Positions 24,844 to 37,146 of a stretch of DNA of 64,000 nt are shown in pieces. A program made the translations under genes and the position numbers. The DNA is taken from contig JXTB01000079.1 of NCBI GenBank assembly GCA_002914805.1, positions 1,051,874 to 1,115,873 on the forward strand, written 5' to 3'. The stretch comes from Parasponia andersonii. Lineage: Eukaryota > Streptophyta > Magnoliopsida > Rosales > Cannabaceae. Within the stretch, counting starts at the first letter, position 1; the number at the start of each line of letters is the position of its first letter. The notes beneath the pieces were generated by a model. It did not search any database, was not told the origin of the DNA, and saw nothing but the letters and a program-made list of their open reading frames with translations.

Positions 24844-27800
24844 GAGACGGGAAAAAAAAAGTTCAAACACGGATGGCCTACGTACGTTTCAAAAACAGCT
24901 CAACAAAATCTTTCTAACCATTTCCATCTTAGTCTTGATATTAGCTAATGGCTCAAAATTCTTGAAAGCGTTTAGCTTATGAATAGTTGTAAAAATGTTA
25001 TGTTTGGCAGAGAAGAAAGAAAATATGATGGAAGAAAAAAAAATACAGTAGAGGGAAAATATGCAAGACAGAAAGGAAAGGAAAACGTTTTTATATAGTT
25101 ATATGGTAGGTAAGGAAATAAAATTAGTTTAACAATCGACAATTTTATCATTATGTTATTATTATTTAAAATTTAGTGTGCAAAGATAGTTTAGCAGTTC
25201 AACATATTCATTAACTAACAAATGTTTTTTTAACTTTTTTCTCTCTATTTTAGAGGAAAATTTTAAAATAGGCCCCACACTAATTTTTCTTCACGTTTTT
25301 TTCTTTTCTCCAAAGACAACTATATTTTATTTTGCTTTTTTCCTCCCTTTTTCCCACTTACCAAACATATTAGTGATCAATGTGTGAGTCAAAGTTAATC
25401 ACCTTTGAAAAACTAACCAAGATAAGAAAGTGGTGCATGTTGCAAACAGTTTGAAATTTAGTAGTATGCTTTTAAAAAAAAAATTAATTATGACTAAAGA
25501 AAGCATAAATGTCCTTGGAAGAAATATATATACCATAGGAAAATTTTGTGTTATCCCATTTTATGAATAACTTTTTCAATTTCAATTTGGTGTAAAATTT
25601 CTGTATATGTGTGAATATCTAAGAAGGAAGAGATTTGAATCATCATAAAGTGAAGAAAAAAAACATAAAGATTTCCAATTTCAATTGGGATACACAAGCA
25701 GTTTATCTTGTGTTGAAAATTAACATGTCTAGCAAACAAAAGTGTCACGTACTGCTATGTGTGTGTATATGTTTATATATATATATATATATATATGTTG
25801 CCTACCTTAATTCCCAACGTTTTGAGTACAAGTTTGTTAAGTAAGTAGGTGCAAAAAATTCCGTACGAGTGCTTTTTCCTATCAACGGTAGATTTGGCTT
25901 CACGAACATAATCCAACGGGTCTTCTCGTAAAGCAATGGTGAAGGGGAGAAGGATAAACCCATATAGGTTACCCCACTTCGTCTTTGTGCCCTTAGACAT
26001 CAAATCTGCCACATCCTGTTTTAAGAGTAACATATATAGAAAATTAAGGATATTATTTTAAACTACCTTTTTTTCTTAAAAGAGTGAGATTTAATTAATA
26101 ATATTTTCTACTTGAGAGTATTCTAAACTACTTTTTATGTACTTGTATTCTATAAAAGAATAGGACATATTTTTTTTTTTTGAAAAGCGAGGCTTAATTA
26201 ATAATTTCTACTTATTACAAATTAAAGTAAAATATATACTACTATTAAATCCTCACTTTATCTTATTAGGGATAATAAGTTTTCATACTTGTTCCGATGT
26301 GATTAGATCCCTAAGACCAAAATCCTAAATAATGAGTATGCTTACCACTTAAGTCAATCAACTTCGCTAGAATGAGACATAAATATAATAAGCAAGTCAT
26401 TTACGCATATATTCATTCTTTTAAGACTAAGATTATACAAATAGATCAAAAAACTATTTTGGTGTTGGAAATAGGATGTTTTTAAGGCTAGAAAGGCTAA
26501 GGAAGAAACTAGAGAGAATTTTTGTGGAAGAGAAGAACTTGTATTATTACTTAAATTATTTCTCTTTTGCTTGATTCAAAATGGGGGGAGGAGCACTCTA
26601 TTTATATTAGTCCAAGGATGATTCTAGATGCTCCATGTAACCTCTACCACCTAATTAATTATACAAAATACAAGAGTAATCTAGTAAATACAAGAATACT
26701 CTAGAAACTTAGATTTTAAACTATGAGCTATTAGACACACACACACACACCAAAACAAGCCCAACTCACAACATAAGCATAAACAACTAAATTATGGCCC
26801 AATGGGTCACAAAAAAAAGGTTTATTTCTAACACCTCCCTTAAACTTGATTTGTGACACCTAGCAAATTTCTTAACTTAAGAAAATCTTCATGCTTGAGT
26901 AGTTTGGTGAAAATATCTGTTACTTGGTCTTGAGTCTTCATATACTTCAGTTGCACATCCTTTCTTGCAACACATTCCCTTATATAATGGTAGCGGGTAT
27001 CGATGTGCTTGCTTTTATCATGGAAGACGGGATTCTTCGCTAAAGCAATTGCTGATTTATTGTCAATATAGATCTCAGTGGGTTCATTCTGCGGAATGCA
27101 TAATTTCTTCAACAAATTTCTTAGCCAAATCGCATGACAGACACATGATGTAGCTGCAACATACTCTGCTTCACAACTTGAAAGTGTGACGATTAGTGGC
27201 TTCTTAGACATTCATATGAAAGTAGTGTCTCCCATGAAGAATATAAAACCACTTGTACTCTTTCGATCATCTAAGTCTCCACTCCAATCACTGTCACTAT
27301 AACCCACAAGATTATAGTTATTAGATGATGAATATCGTAAGCCAAAATTAGTTGTACCTTTAATATATCGAAGGATTCTTTTGGCAACTTTCAAGTGAGT
27401 GATTGTTGGAGATTCCATGTAACGACTGACCAGGCCCACAACATAGAGAATGTCAGGTCTTGTGCAAGTCAGGTAGCGCAAACTTCTAACTAAGCTCTTG
27501 TAGAGTGTTGGATCCACTTCTTCTCCTTCATTATGTTTTGATAGCTTGACTCCACATTCGATTGGTGTATTGACAGCCTTGCAATCATTCATCTTGAACT
27601 TCTTGATGATCTCCTTAGCATAGCCTTCTTGTGAAATGAAAATTCCATCTTCTTCTTGCTTCACTTCTATGCCAAGATAGTAACACATGAGTCTGATGTC
27701 AGTCATCTCGAACTCCTTTGTCATTGCTTTCTTAAACTTTTCGAACATAGATGGATTACTTCCCGTGAAGATCAGATCATCGACATAGAGGCACACGATC

Positions 27801-30800
27801 AAGATGTCTCCATCTTTTAATTTGATGTACAACGCATACTCATAGGGACATTTAATGAAGTTGTTATCTTGGAAGTACTTGTCGATGCGGCTATTCCATG
27901 CTCTTGGTACTTGCTTTAACCCAAAAAGGGCCTTCTTCAACTTTAGGACCTTATCTTCTTGTCCCTTAATCTCATACCCGGATGGTTGCCTTATATAGAC
28001 TTCCTCTTCAAGGACTTCATTTAAAAAAGCAGACTTGACATCCATTTGATGAATTTTCTATTTATTTTGAGCAGCCAATGAGATAATCAATTGTACAGTT
28101 TCTAGACAGGCGATAGGAGCAAATACCTCATCATAGTCTATGCCGGGTATTTGACTGTATCCCTTCGCGACCAATCTTGCCTTATATCTCTCTACTTCTC
28201 CTTTAGCATTCTTTTTAGCCTTGTAAACCCATTTCACGCCGATTACTTTGTGCTCTTTTGGAAGTGTAGCAAGCTCCCATGTATCATTCTTTGTGATCAC
28301 TTTTATTTCTTCATCCATCGCATCTCGCCACTCTTTATTTTGTGTAGCTTCATCAAAGCTTAATGGTTCACAATCAGCAAGGAGGCAAAAGAGAGTCAGG
28401 TCATTTTGATTCTCAGTCACCTCATATATCTCTTGTAAACTCCTTAATCTTGGTATCCTTTCACTTGAACTGCTGCTTGAAGATGATCCTGGTATTGTTT
28501 CTTGATGAGTGCTTGCCATTGATGAAGTAGGTGGGGTGACAGGCTCTTGTAGTTCTTCTCTTACTTGCTCCATTCTTTATTGTTCGCTTTTGTCTTCAAT
28601 GTATGGTAGGAAGTCATAATTTTCCTCTTGTGTGTACCATTCTCAAGTGCTTTCTTTGTCAAACTCTATATCGCGACTAATATTCTTGCCATTACTTGGA
28701 TTATAGAGCTTGTAGCCTTTTGAGTTAGAGTCGTAGCCGATGAAGATAAACTTTTTACTTTTATCGTTAAGCTTGGTTCTCTTTTCATCAGGCACGTGAG
28801 CATAAGCTATGCTTCCAAACACTTTTAGTTGGAAGATTCCAGTTTTCTTCTGCTCTAAGCTTCTTGGGCATCTTTCCCCATACGCTTTTTGTTGGAGAAC
28901 AATTTGACAGATAAACTGCACAAGCTACAGCTTCAGCCCAAAACTTTTTTGGCATTCCTTTGCTCTTGAGCATACTTCTGGCTATGTCTAAGATTGTTCT
29001 ATTCTTCCATTCTGCGACACCATTCCGTTGGAGAGATCTTGGTACTGTTAAAGGATGGCAGATATCGATGTCTTCACAATACTTCTGAAACTCATGGGAT
29101 ATGAATTCTCCTCCTCTATCAGATCTCATTGCCTTGATACTTCGGCCACTTTCCTTCTCAACAAGTGCCTTGAACTTCTTGAATTTTTCGAACACTTTTA
29201 ATTTCTCTTTCAAGAAATATACCCAGGTCTTTCTTGAAAAATCATCGATAAAGAGGAGAAAGTATTTACTCTTACCAAGAGAGCTTGGTCTTATTAGACT
29301 ATACACATCGGTATGTATGAGCTCAAGAGGTTTATGGGCTCGGGAACTCGATTCTTTTGGAAAGCTTTTTCTGAATTGCTTTCCCAATAAGCATCCTTCA
29401 CTATTGGTCAGGTTGACTGATAAAGGGTAGATCTCGAACCATCTCCTTCTTTGCTAGTAATTCTAGGCCGCCAAAATTGAGATGTCCAAACCTTAGGTAC
29501 CAAAGACATGATGAATCTTTGTAGCAAGCCTTTAGACATTTTGCTACGTCATTTTGAATGTATAACAAGAACATTCTATTTCTTGTCATTGGCACTTTGA
29601 TGATTAACTTGTTTCTATTGTCTTTTAAAGATAGACTATTTTTTTTCATGTGAATATCATAGCCTTTCTCTAAGAATTGGCCAAGACTCAAGATATTACT
29701 CTTCATGTTAGGCACGTAGTAAACGTTTGGAATAAACTGATGTTCTCCATTTCTCAGGCGTATGAGAATTTACCTTTGCCCTTTACTACTGCCTTGGAAT
29801 CATCTCCAAATGAAACATTCCCAGTCACCGACTCGTCAAGCTCTACGAACATATATCTTCTTCCACATATATGATTGCTTGCTCCGCTGTCAAGATACCA
29901 TATATTTTCTTGGTACAAATTGGTCTCCTAGCATACTAACAACAACACATCTTCTTCTTGTCTTTTATCTTCGGCATAGTTTACTCTTTCTTATACCTTC
30001 TTTGGAGCTCTATATTCGGAAGCATAATGACCATATCTCTGACAGTTGTGACACTTGATTTGGGACATGTCATGCCAACGCCATAGGTTACCTCTTCCAC
30101 GACCTCTGGTCAAACTTTCTCGTCTATCTTCATTTTTATAATTATTGTTGAAGCATCCTCTTCCTCCTCTTCCACGTCCACGACCTCTTCCTTGGCCATG
30201 GCCTCTTCCACATCTTCTTCCATTGGTGGAATTTTCTTCTTTCTCTTGGAGTTGAGTCTTAAGGAGCTGCTCATTGAAATTTTGCATATTCTTTTTATTT
30301 TCTTCGTGGGTTTGCAAGGAACCCAAGAGTGGTTCTATCGTCATAGCTCTTACGTCTTTGGTTTCTTCAATGACAGTGACAATATTCTCGAATTTTAGAT
30401 TTAACGATCGAAGAATCTTTTCCATGATTGTAACATTTTCTAGTTTCTCACTATTTCTCTTCATTTGATTGGAAATGGTTAGAACTCTAGAAAAGTAGTC
30501 AGAAACTGACTCAGTCTCTGTCATATGTAATAAATCAAACTCTCCTCTTAGAGTTTGAAGGCGAACCTTTTTGATATTTTCTTCTCCCTTGTATGAAATT
30601 TGAAGTTTCTCCCATGCTTCCTTAGTAGAGGTTGTATTTGAGATTTTCTCAAACCCGTCATCATCTAAGGCTTGGTAGATGAGGAAGAGAGCTTTTTTGT
30701 CTCTTTTTCTTGAATCTTTTAAACTATCCTTCTGTGTTGAAGATAATGTTGCCTCATCTCTTGGCTCTTCGTAGCTTTTCTCTACTACTTCCCAAATATC

Positions 30801-32130
30801 ATGTGCTCCAAGGAGGACTTTCATTTTGATAATCCAATTATCAAAGTTGCTGCCTTGAAGTGGTGGAACTTGAAGAGATGTTAGACTGCCAGTAGCCACA
30901 ACTTTTAAAAGAGTGAGTTTTTGGAAATTTCGACGAAACACCTTAAGATTGACTTATATATCGACTTGGTCAAAGTCAACGGTCAAAGTCAACACTCAGT
31001 CAACGGTCAACACCGATCAACAGGTTGGTCAACGGCGCAGTCAACGACTCTGATGGCTTAGTCAACGGCGCGACCAAACGGCTCTGATGGCTTGGTCAAC
31101 GGCTCTGACGGCCAGGTCAAACGGCTCTGACTCGGCTCAACTCAGTGAGTTGACTCAGTTTGTGGCAGCAAACTTCCGACGACTCGTTCAGACTTTGATT
31201 GGGCTGATTCTTGCGACAGCATGTTCATCTCGTCGAGCTCTTTGATTTGATATATAATTGTAGTATGTTTGGTACAAATGGCTAATGCTCTCAATCTCAA
31301 GAATTCTTTTCTGATGTGGAAGATCAATCAAAGCTGCAACCACAGAGCATACTTAGAATTTCAAGAGAACTCACAACCTTGCTCTGATACCACTTTGTTA
31401 GAAATAGGATATTTTTAAGGCTAGAAAGGCTAGAAAGACTAAGGAAGAAACTAGAGAGAATTTTGGTGGAAGAGAAGAACTTGTATTATTACTTGAATTG
31501 TTTCTCTTTTGCTTGATTCAAAATGGGGGGAGGAGCACTCTATTTATACTACTCCAAAGATGATTCTAGATGCTCCATGTAACCTCCACCACCTAATTAA
31601 TTATACAAAATACAAGAGTAATCTAGCAAATATAAGAATACTCTAGAAACTTGGATGTTAAACTATGGACTGTTAGACACACATATACCAAAACAAGCCC
31701 AACTCACAACATAAGTCCAAACAACTAAATTATGGCCCAATGGGTCACCGAAAAAAAGTTTATTTCTAACATTTGGTGCTCAAAAAACATATTTTCCGAA
31801 ACTTGGGGTTCAGGGGAGTATTTGATAAAAGTGTTTCGTCAATTAACATGGAATAATCTTATTCAACCTTTCAAAATTGAAATTCACTTTAAATTAATGT
31901 TTTGTGGCCAGTTTAATCATCGTATTCTGATACTATTTGTTTATGTTTTTCAATATTAATTCGATAGAGGAGCATGATCATAAGGAAAGACAGTTCACCT
32001 GAATCCCTTTTACAGGTCTTAAATTAACAGCAATTCTTGCCCTAAGGCGTATTCCTTTAGGAAGGTAATTTCCTCTATTATCATCTTTTCCTTGTTGAGT
32101 ACCTGCTGATGGAAGCAATGTATTTGGTAA

Positions 32131-32191
<61 letters not shown>

Positions 32192-33010
32192 GCCTATCTA
32201 TATGTATATATATACTTATATGCAATGTGTACTCAAGTAAAAGCGTTTAGTACTTTCTGTTAATTTTCAGCAAATTTTATAATATGATTGAGAAAGATAC
32301 TCATTAACGTAAATAACTTTTATTTTTAATTGGTTTAAACATTACAAATGCCTTCGAAAAAAAAAGACATTACAAATAAATTAGTTTGATTTTGTTTAAA
32401 GATATTCGCCCTTCTATTTTTTGAAGTTACAAAATAATACGTTTTAGAATTTTAAGTTGTTTAGTAAAGTATGTCACTCTTGACTAATTAATTTTTTAAA
32501 ATAACAAAAGTAACCTTATACATACTCTTCTTATTGATTTATATGTTTTACAACTTTGACTTGCATTTTCTCTCCGAAATTTAATAAAAGAGTAGTGACT
32601 TATTGTTGTAATGCTAACAACAAAACCAAAATGCGCCTGCTAAAATTTTAAATTTCCATTGATATTAACAAATAAATAGGCAAATTGCGTCATACTTTTG
32701 TTCTTGAACTGAAAGATAGAATAAATAACAAGACTACTAAAATGAAATTTCTTAATTAAAAAGATTCTTGTTGAGAGATTTAATGACGTTAGCTAGGTCA
32801 TTATACAAAACATAGTTACTCTTTAGTATGAATGAGATATTGTTTGCCAAATTTATAATCTACCGTAAACAAAGTCAAAGGGCATCTCTATTATTTTTTA
32901 TTTTATTTTTATTTTTTGTATAAGATGTTTATTACGAGCAATCATTTAAAGAAGGTATAATTTTGTACGTTTTAAAATTAGAAAAGATGCTCTATTTAGT
33001 TTCCTAGTGA

Positions 33011-33067
<57 letters not shown>

Positions 33068-35612
33068 AGAGGGAATCAACAATACCAACAAATTCAACGA
33101 ACTTAATGGAAAGATACATTTTTTATATTTTAAGTGACTTAAGTTCAAGTACAGCTACTGACATATTTTTTAAGAAGTGGAGGATTCAAACTATAAAAGG
33201 CATGTTCGATATCAAGCAAGTTAAAACTTGTGTCCAAAAGTGCGAATATGAATTGATAATGCAAGGTAGTACAGGACAGGGGAAGGAAAATAAATTTTCT
33301 AAGAAATTAATAACACAGTACCATATCTGCGGTTCAGATACCGCGAAAAACCGGCTTGTGTCACCCCCACTAAAACGTCATTGACTGTCTGATCAAATAG
33401 ATACATTATATCTAGAGAGTAGATTAATTTAAGCAAAATGAATTATGGAGAAAGAAAATAAATTAATAATAATGAAATATCATAGCAAAATAAAGTATAT
33501 ATATATATATATATATATATTTCGATATTAGAAGAAAGAATAGTAAATACAGTAATCCAAATAATTATTATCCATAAACGTGCATGCTATAATTACGGAA
33601 TGCTACGAATTTGCTTAATAAGGTCCAACCACACCAAGTTAATACTTTCACGTCTTAATTAGTATATGGCGTAATACCGAAAGCCTTTTCTTTTTTCAAT
33701 TCCAAAAAATGAAAGAAAGAATATATTTTTGACTAAAATTAGTATACGTACCGCGTTCATTGCATCCTTGATTAACTTTATGTCGTCCAGGCTAACGGTA
33801 CGATGCACGAAACGATTAATGGCAAACTCAGCCCCTTTTTGGCCTTTGATTGGAGTGTTTGTGTCTTTCAGGAACAAAATTGTGGCGACGTAAAACACAA
33901 AGTCCACAAAAGTGTTCCAAACCAACGCACATGCCGACGAAATGGCCAGAAAGAACCGCCGAAACGCACCGGCCGAGTCGGTTGCGCTCCGCGGATTCAT
34001 TGCTGGAAGTGTCGGCAATGCTTCGGGATTGGAGGTCTGGCGCGTGCAGGCGAGGAGGAGAGACATGAGTGAAACTCCGTCGCCAACCGAGTGGTGAATT
34101 CGGAAAACCACGGCGGATTCTGAATTAGAGGTTTTGAGATTGAGGATGTGAAGCTCCCATAGAGGCTTGGAGAGGTCGAGGGGAGTTGTTGTCATGTGTG
34201 AGATGTAGTCCTCGACAAACCGATCTGGATCGTCGATTTTTGGATCGAGAATTGGAACGATTACATGCTCTTCTACGTTTACTGTGGTTTGAATCCACCC
34301 ACGACCGATCACCTAATTCATTTTTAATTTTCCATACACCAAAGAATGAAACTGTTAATCTTAAACGAGATTAATAAGTAAATGGAAAGATTCAATTATC
34401 TAATGTCATCTTCTAGCACATGGCTGATGGCTTGGTCATCAATACATAATAATTATGTCTTATACTAAGAAGAATAGCGTTTATGAAGGAGTTTTTGGCA
34501 TGATTGGCCATTGAATTATTCACTATTGGTAAAATGGTTTCTGAGTTATTTGTTTTTAACAATTAAGTCCCTAAGTTTTATATATTTTGATAATTAAGTC
34601 TTTTTCATAAGTAATTGTTAAAAATGTGGGATAGAACTGAGCATTTTTATGTCACATACAAAGTTTTTAAAAGTCAAAATCAATCTTTTAATGGCAATAG
34701 TTAAAATTAGAAGGAAAATAACAAAAAATTAAGTGCAATTAACAACATGATATGAAAAATTTTAAAAAAATAAAATATTTCAAATATTTTAAATTTCTCT
34801 TTAAATTTCATTCTATATCCCTTTCAAACTAAGTATTGTAAGTGGAATACTAATTTCTTTCGTTTAAACATGTTCAATTTTATAAAAGTTTTAATATTAA
34901 CAAATAAAAAAACTTAATTACCAAAATTTTTAAAACATAAGGACTTTATTGCCAAAAAAAATAATTTAGGGACTATTTTGCTAAATACGAATAACATAGG
35001 GGCTAATCATGCCAAAAATCTTTATGAAACTTGATTTGCCAATTCATATATATATATATATATATATATATTCAAACTTTTATTTGCTAAGTTATATATC
35101 TCCCTTGACTGGAATATATAATGCATGCAAAATTCGTACGAAGAAGTAATTTTGAAAAAAGGATGGATATTATGGCGTTGAATAGTAATACAAATTAGGT
35201 GTGACTGAATAAGAAAAGTGCTCGACTGATACGTACGTTGTGGAAGGACTATAACACAACTAAATTGGAAAACTTATATAGTCATAAATATTACGATAAA
35301 AGTAAACATTTACGTGGTAAGTTAATTAAAATCTTGATTGATTAACATCATTGCTCAAAGCAAATTAATAATATTTCTCTTGCCAATTTCAAAAACTATA
35401 ATACTCACCAGCTTACTAGAGAAGCGAGGATGTTTAATCAAAGTTTGCTCTAAACCTGCCTTCATGACCTCTGGATCGATGCTTGTGTAGAACCCTATGA
35501 TTGCAATGATGTAGCTATTGTAGTTCAGAGAATGAAAGATACGCGTCGCCGGACTCAGCTTCAGCCTCCCTAATTCGCTGATGTGGCCGGACGAGTACTC
35601 ATCGGTAGCCAT
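23978..35612 (-). CDS. WSD1-like: WSD1-family wax ester synthase/diacylglycerol acyltransferase, seven exons
   Basis: Seven exons with GT-AG borders join in phase: 35409-35612, 33752-34312, 33322-33388, 31999-32102, 25806-26015, 24516-24653 and 23978-24145. The product is about 483 aa, the usual length for plant WSD1 proteins. It starts [17 protein letters not shown] at residues 141-147 matches the HHxxxDG acyltransferase motif, and a hydrophobic segment spans about 189-215. Later conserved blocks are [51 protein letters not shown] and the C-terminal [14 protein letters not shown]. Family members make wax esters from fatty alcohols and acyl-CoA at the ER, with some diacylglycerol acyltransferase activity. 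Intron 4 is about 6 kb because a same-strand copia element (26463-31771) lies in it, and intron 1 holds a MITE. I see no disabling change. Whether splicing across the long intron is efficient is unknown. Confidence 0.93.
24796..24839. repeat. (TA)n microsatellite in WSD1 intron 5
   Basis: About 44 bp of uninterrupted TA dinucleotides. Confidence 0.95.
26463..26833 (-). repeat. LTR (3' end of the intron-4 copia element)
   Basis: It is 371 bp, TGTTGGAAATAGG to TTTCTAACA, and contains a short (AC)n tract near 26730. Confidence 0.92.
30968..31119 (-). repeat. Cluster of eleven TTGAC cores in the copia leader
   Basis: Eleven GTCAA words (TTGAC on the minus strand), many as GGTCAACGG or AGTCAAC, occur in about 150 bp between the 5' LTR and gag. 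TTGAC is the W-box core bound by WRKY factors. The array could equally be a simple expanded repeat. Confidence 0.75.
31396..31771 (-). repeat. LTR (5' end of the intron-4 copia element)
   Basis: It is 376 bp and pairs with 26463-26833. A short in-place repeat (GGCTAGAAA) accounts for the length difference. Confidence 0.92.
32135..32178. repeat. (TA)n microsatellite in WSD1 intron 3
   Basis: A TA tract directly upstream (in gene sense) of the exon at 31999-32102; further TA-rich sequence runs to about 32220. Confidence 0.95.
33016..33061. repeat. (GA)n microsatellite in WSD1 intron 3
   Basis: About 46 bp of GA dinucleotides followed by a G run. Confidence 0.95.
33496..33521. repeat. (TA)n microsatellite in WSD1 intron 2
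   Basis: A short uninterrupted TA tract. Confidence 0.9.
34488..35020. mobile_element. Long-TIR MITE in WSD1 intron 1, 533 bp
   Basis: Inverted arms of about 115 bp begin GGAGTTTTTGGCATGATTGG on the left and GATTTTTGGCATGATTAG on the right (complement). The perfect 8-bp direct repeat TTTATGAA flanks the element at 34480-34487 and 35021-35028. There is no coding capacity. The 8-bp duplication suits hAT or a shortened Mutator-type duplication; the long TIRs favour Mutator-like. Confidence 0.8.
35047..35071. repeat. (TA)n microsatellite in WSD1 intron 1
   Basis: A short uninterrupted TA tract just beyond the intron-1 MITE. Confidence 0.9.
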
Positions 35613-37146
35613 GTAGCAAGTATATAGCTCAGTACTATTATTCTTTATTAAACGCTTCCTGTTATGCCTTGTTGAAGAAATAAACGCAGCCTCTCTAGGG
35701 TACTATAGAAATTTATAGAGAAACAAATATAAGGAAACTTCTTGGAAACTTCATGGAAGCTTCAGCAAGTATGGGCTTTTGTACATATATTGACAAATAT
35801 GTGAGAGCGGTATACGTGATAATTAAAGGTGGGAATTGCGAAACATTGTGTTTGTGTGTGTTATAATATGTGTAGTGAGCTAGTTATGTACGATGAAACT
35901 ATTTCGGTGTTCAAGTGCTGCAATCTCGAAAGATAAATACCTTTCTTTTATCTAGTGATGTACTTGTTGACTTATTTTTCCTAAAGCAAGATTAAACAGA
36001 AAATCCAATCTAATTTTTTCAAAGGGAAAGGAAAAATAAAAAACAAGATAAACCAAAAAAGGAAACTAAGGCCATTAATGTATATATGATTCATATCTCC
36101 ATTAAATTTGATTCGACACAAACGGGTTCAATTTCTTTTTTCTAGATTTTAGTCTTAAAATTTGGGGAAATTTTGGATAATTCGTCGTTCTCCTTCTTTC
36201 AACGACTGTGACCCAAAATTCCAGACCATGAATGATTTGGCTAAAAGAGTGAAGCATAAATAAACTAAAAGAAAGGAAATGAGATAATCAGATTGGGTTT
36301 AGGCATCAATTTCACATCATTTTCTTTAAAATTTCACATCATTTTCTTTAAAATGACAGAGATGATAAAAGAAAAAAAAAATGCCAATAGAAAACAAATT
36401 AAATTAAAACCACTCATGGTGCATGATATCATATGTTAAGTGTCATGACCAAAACTCTAAACTAGTGGTAGAACGAAAGTTTCACTTAAATTAGAACTTC
36501 CTAATTATTTAAAAAAAATGTCTTAGAAAATTTCAGTATTTTATTTTATAAAAGTTAATCTTCAATAAGTGAACCATAACTAGCATGAACTAAAAGATAA
36601 ATGTTTATAAAAATTCATAACAAGTTTCAAGTCATGCATCATTATTGTTATCACCACGTATCAAAATAGCAAAAGGAGTATAAACAGAAATATTAAATTA
36701 TCTATCTTGGTTTTTTAATATAATTTCTATTATTCGCCCAAACAACTAGACTTGATCTTTTAGCATTATCAAAATAGTAACACAATCAGCTAACCTCTAA
36801 TCCAACTATTGTTGACTTTCAGAATCTTGACTATCACTTAAGAAGGAAATGCTTAGTAGGAAATCAGTTACTTTTCTTTTGGGAAAAAGTTGGTACTTAT
36901 GAAAATCTTGAATGGTTAACTGTTCATAAAATAAGCCTATAAACTATATATGATCCAAAATTGGTAATATAAACCATACATATATGGTACATAAATTGTA
37001 TATCAAAATCATATAATACATGACATAAATTACTCGGAGTCACGAGTTCTCAAAACCAATCACGAAGCAGAGTAATTCTTATTTTATGTGAAGAGATACT
37101 CTGAGTTGAACTATATGATCAAGTTTCCTAGAAGAATCCCTATGAG
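35613..37146. other. WSD1 upstream region
   Basis: This is the presumed promoter of the WSD1-like gene. The part at about 35740-35895 (ACTTCATGGAAGCTTC, ATATGTGAGAGCGGTATACG) has a diverged copy at 50940-51090. A 23-bp tandem pair (TTTCACATCATTTTCTTTAA) lies near 36310-36350. No gene was seen. Confidence 0.5.

Larger units (their letters stand above)
26463..31771 (-). mobile_element. Ty1-copia element in WSD1 intron 4, broken
   Basis: LTRs are at 26463-26833 and 31396-31771, with a perfect TTTGG target duplication (26458-26462 and 31772-31776). The primer binding site (complement of GCTCTGATACCA, 31381-31392) is of methionine-tRNA type. On the minus strand the parts are an untranslated leader (30942-31380), gag with a CCHC-like knuckle (about 29991-30941), pre-integrase region and integrase (about 28643-29715), reverse transcriptase (about 27212-28573) and RNase H (about 26840-27211). 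The LTRs differ by about 5-6 % by eye plus small indels, so it is younger than the copia element in WNK. It is broken, with roughly five to eight interruptions, but long frames remain. It lies in the same orientation as the host gene. Confidence 0.93.

Noticed and set aside
33803-34097. Plus-strand Arg/Cys-rich frames over 33.8-34.1 kb
   Set aside because: They are antisense to the large WSD1 exon.
23978-35612. WSD1-like gene as a pseudogene lacking the [11 protein letters not shown] block
   Set aside because: I first missed this block because its exon (33322-33388) is only 67 bp; once found, all phases join and the product has the normal family length.
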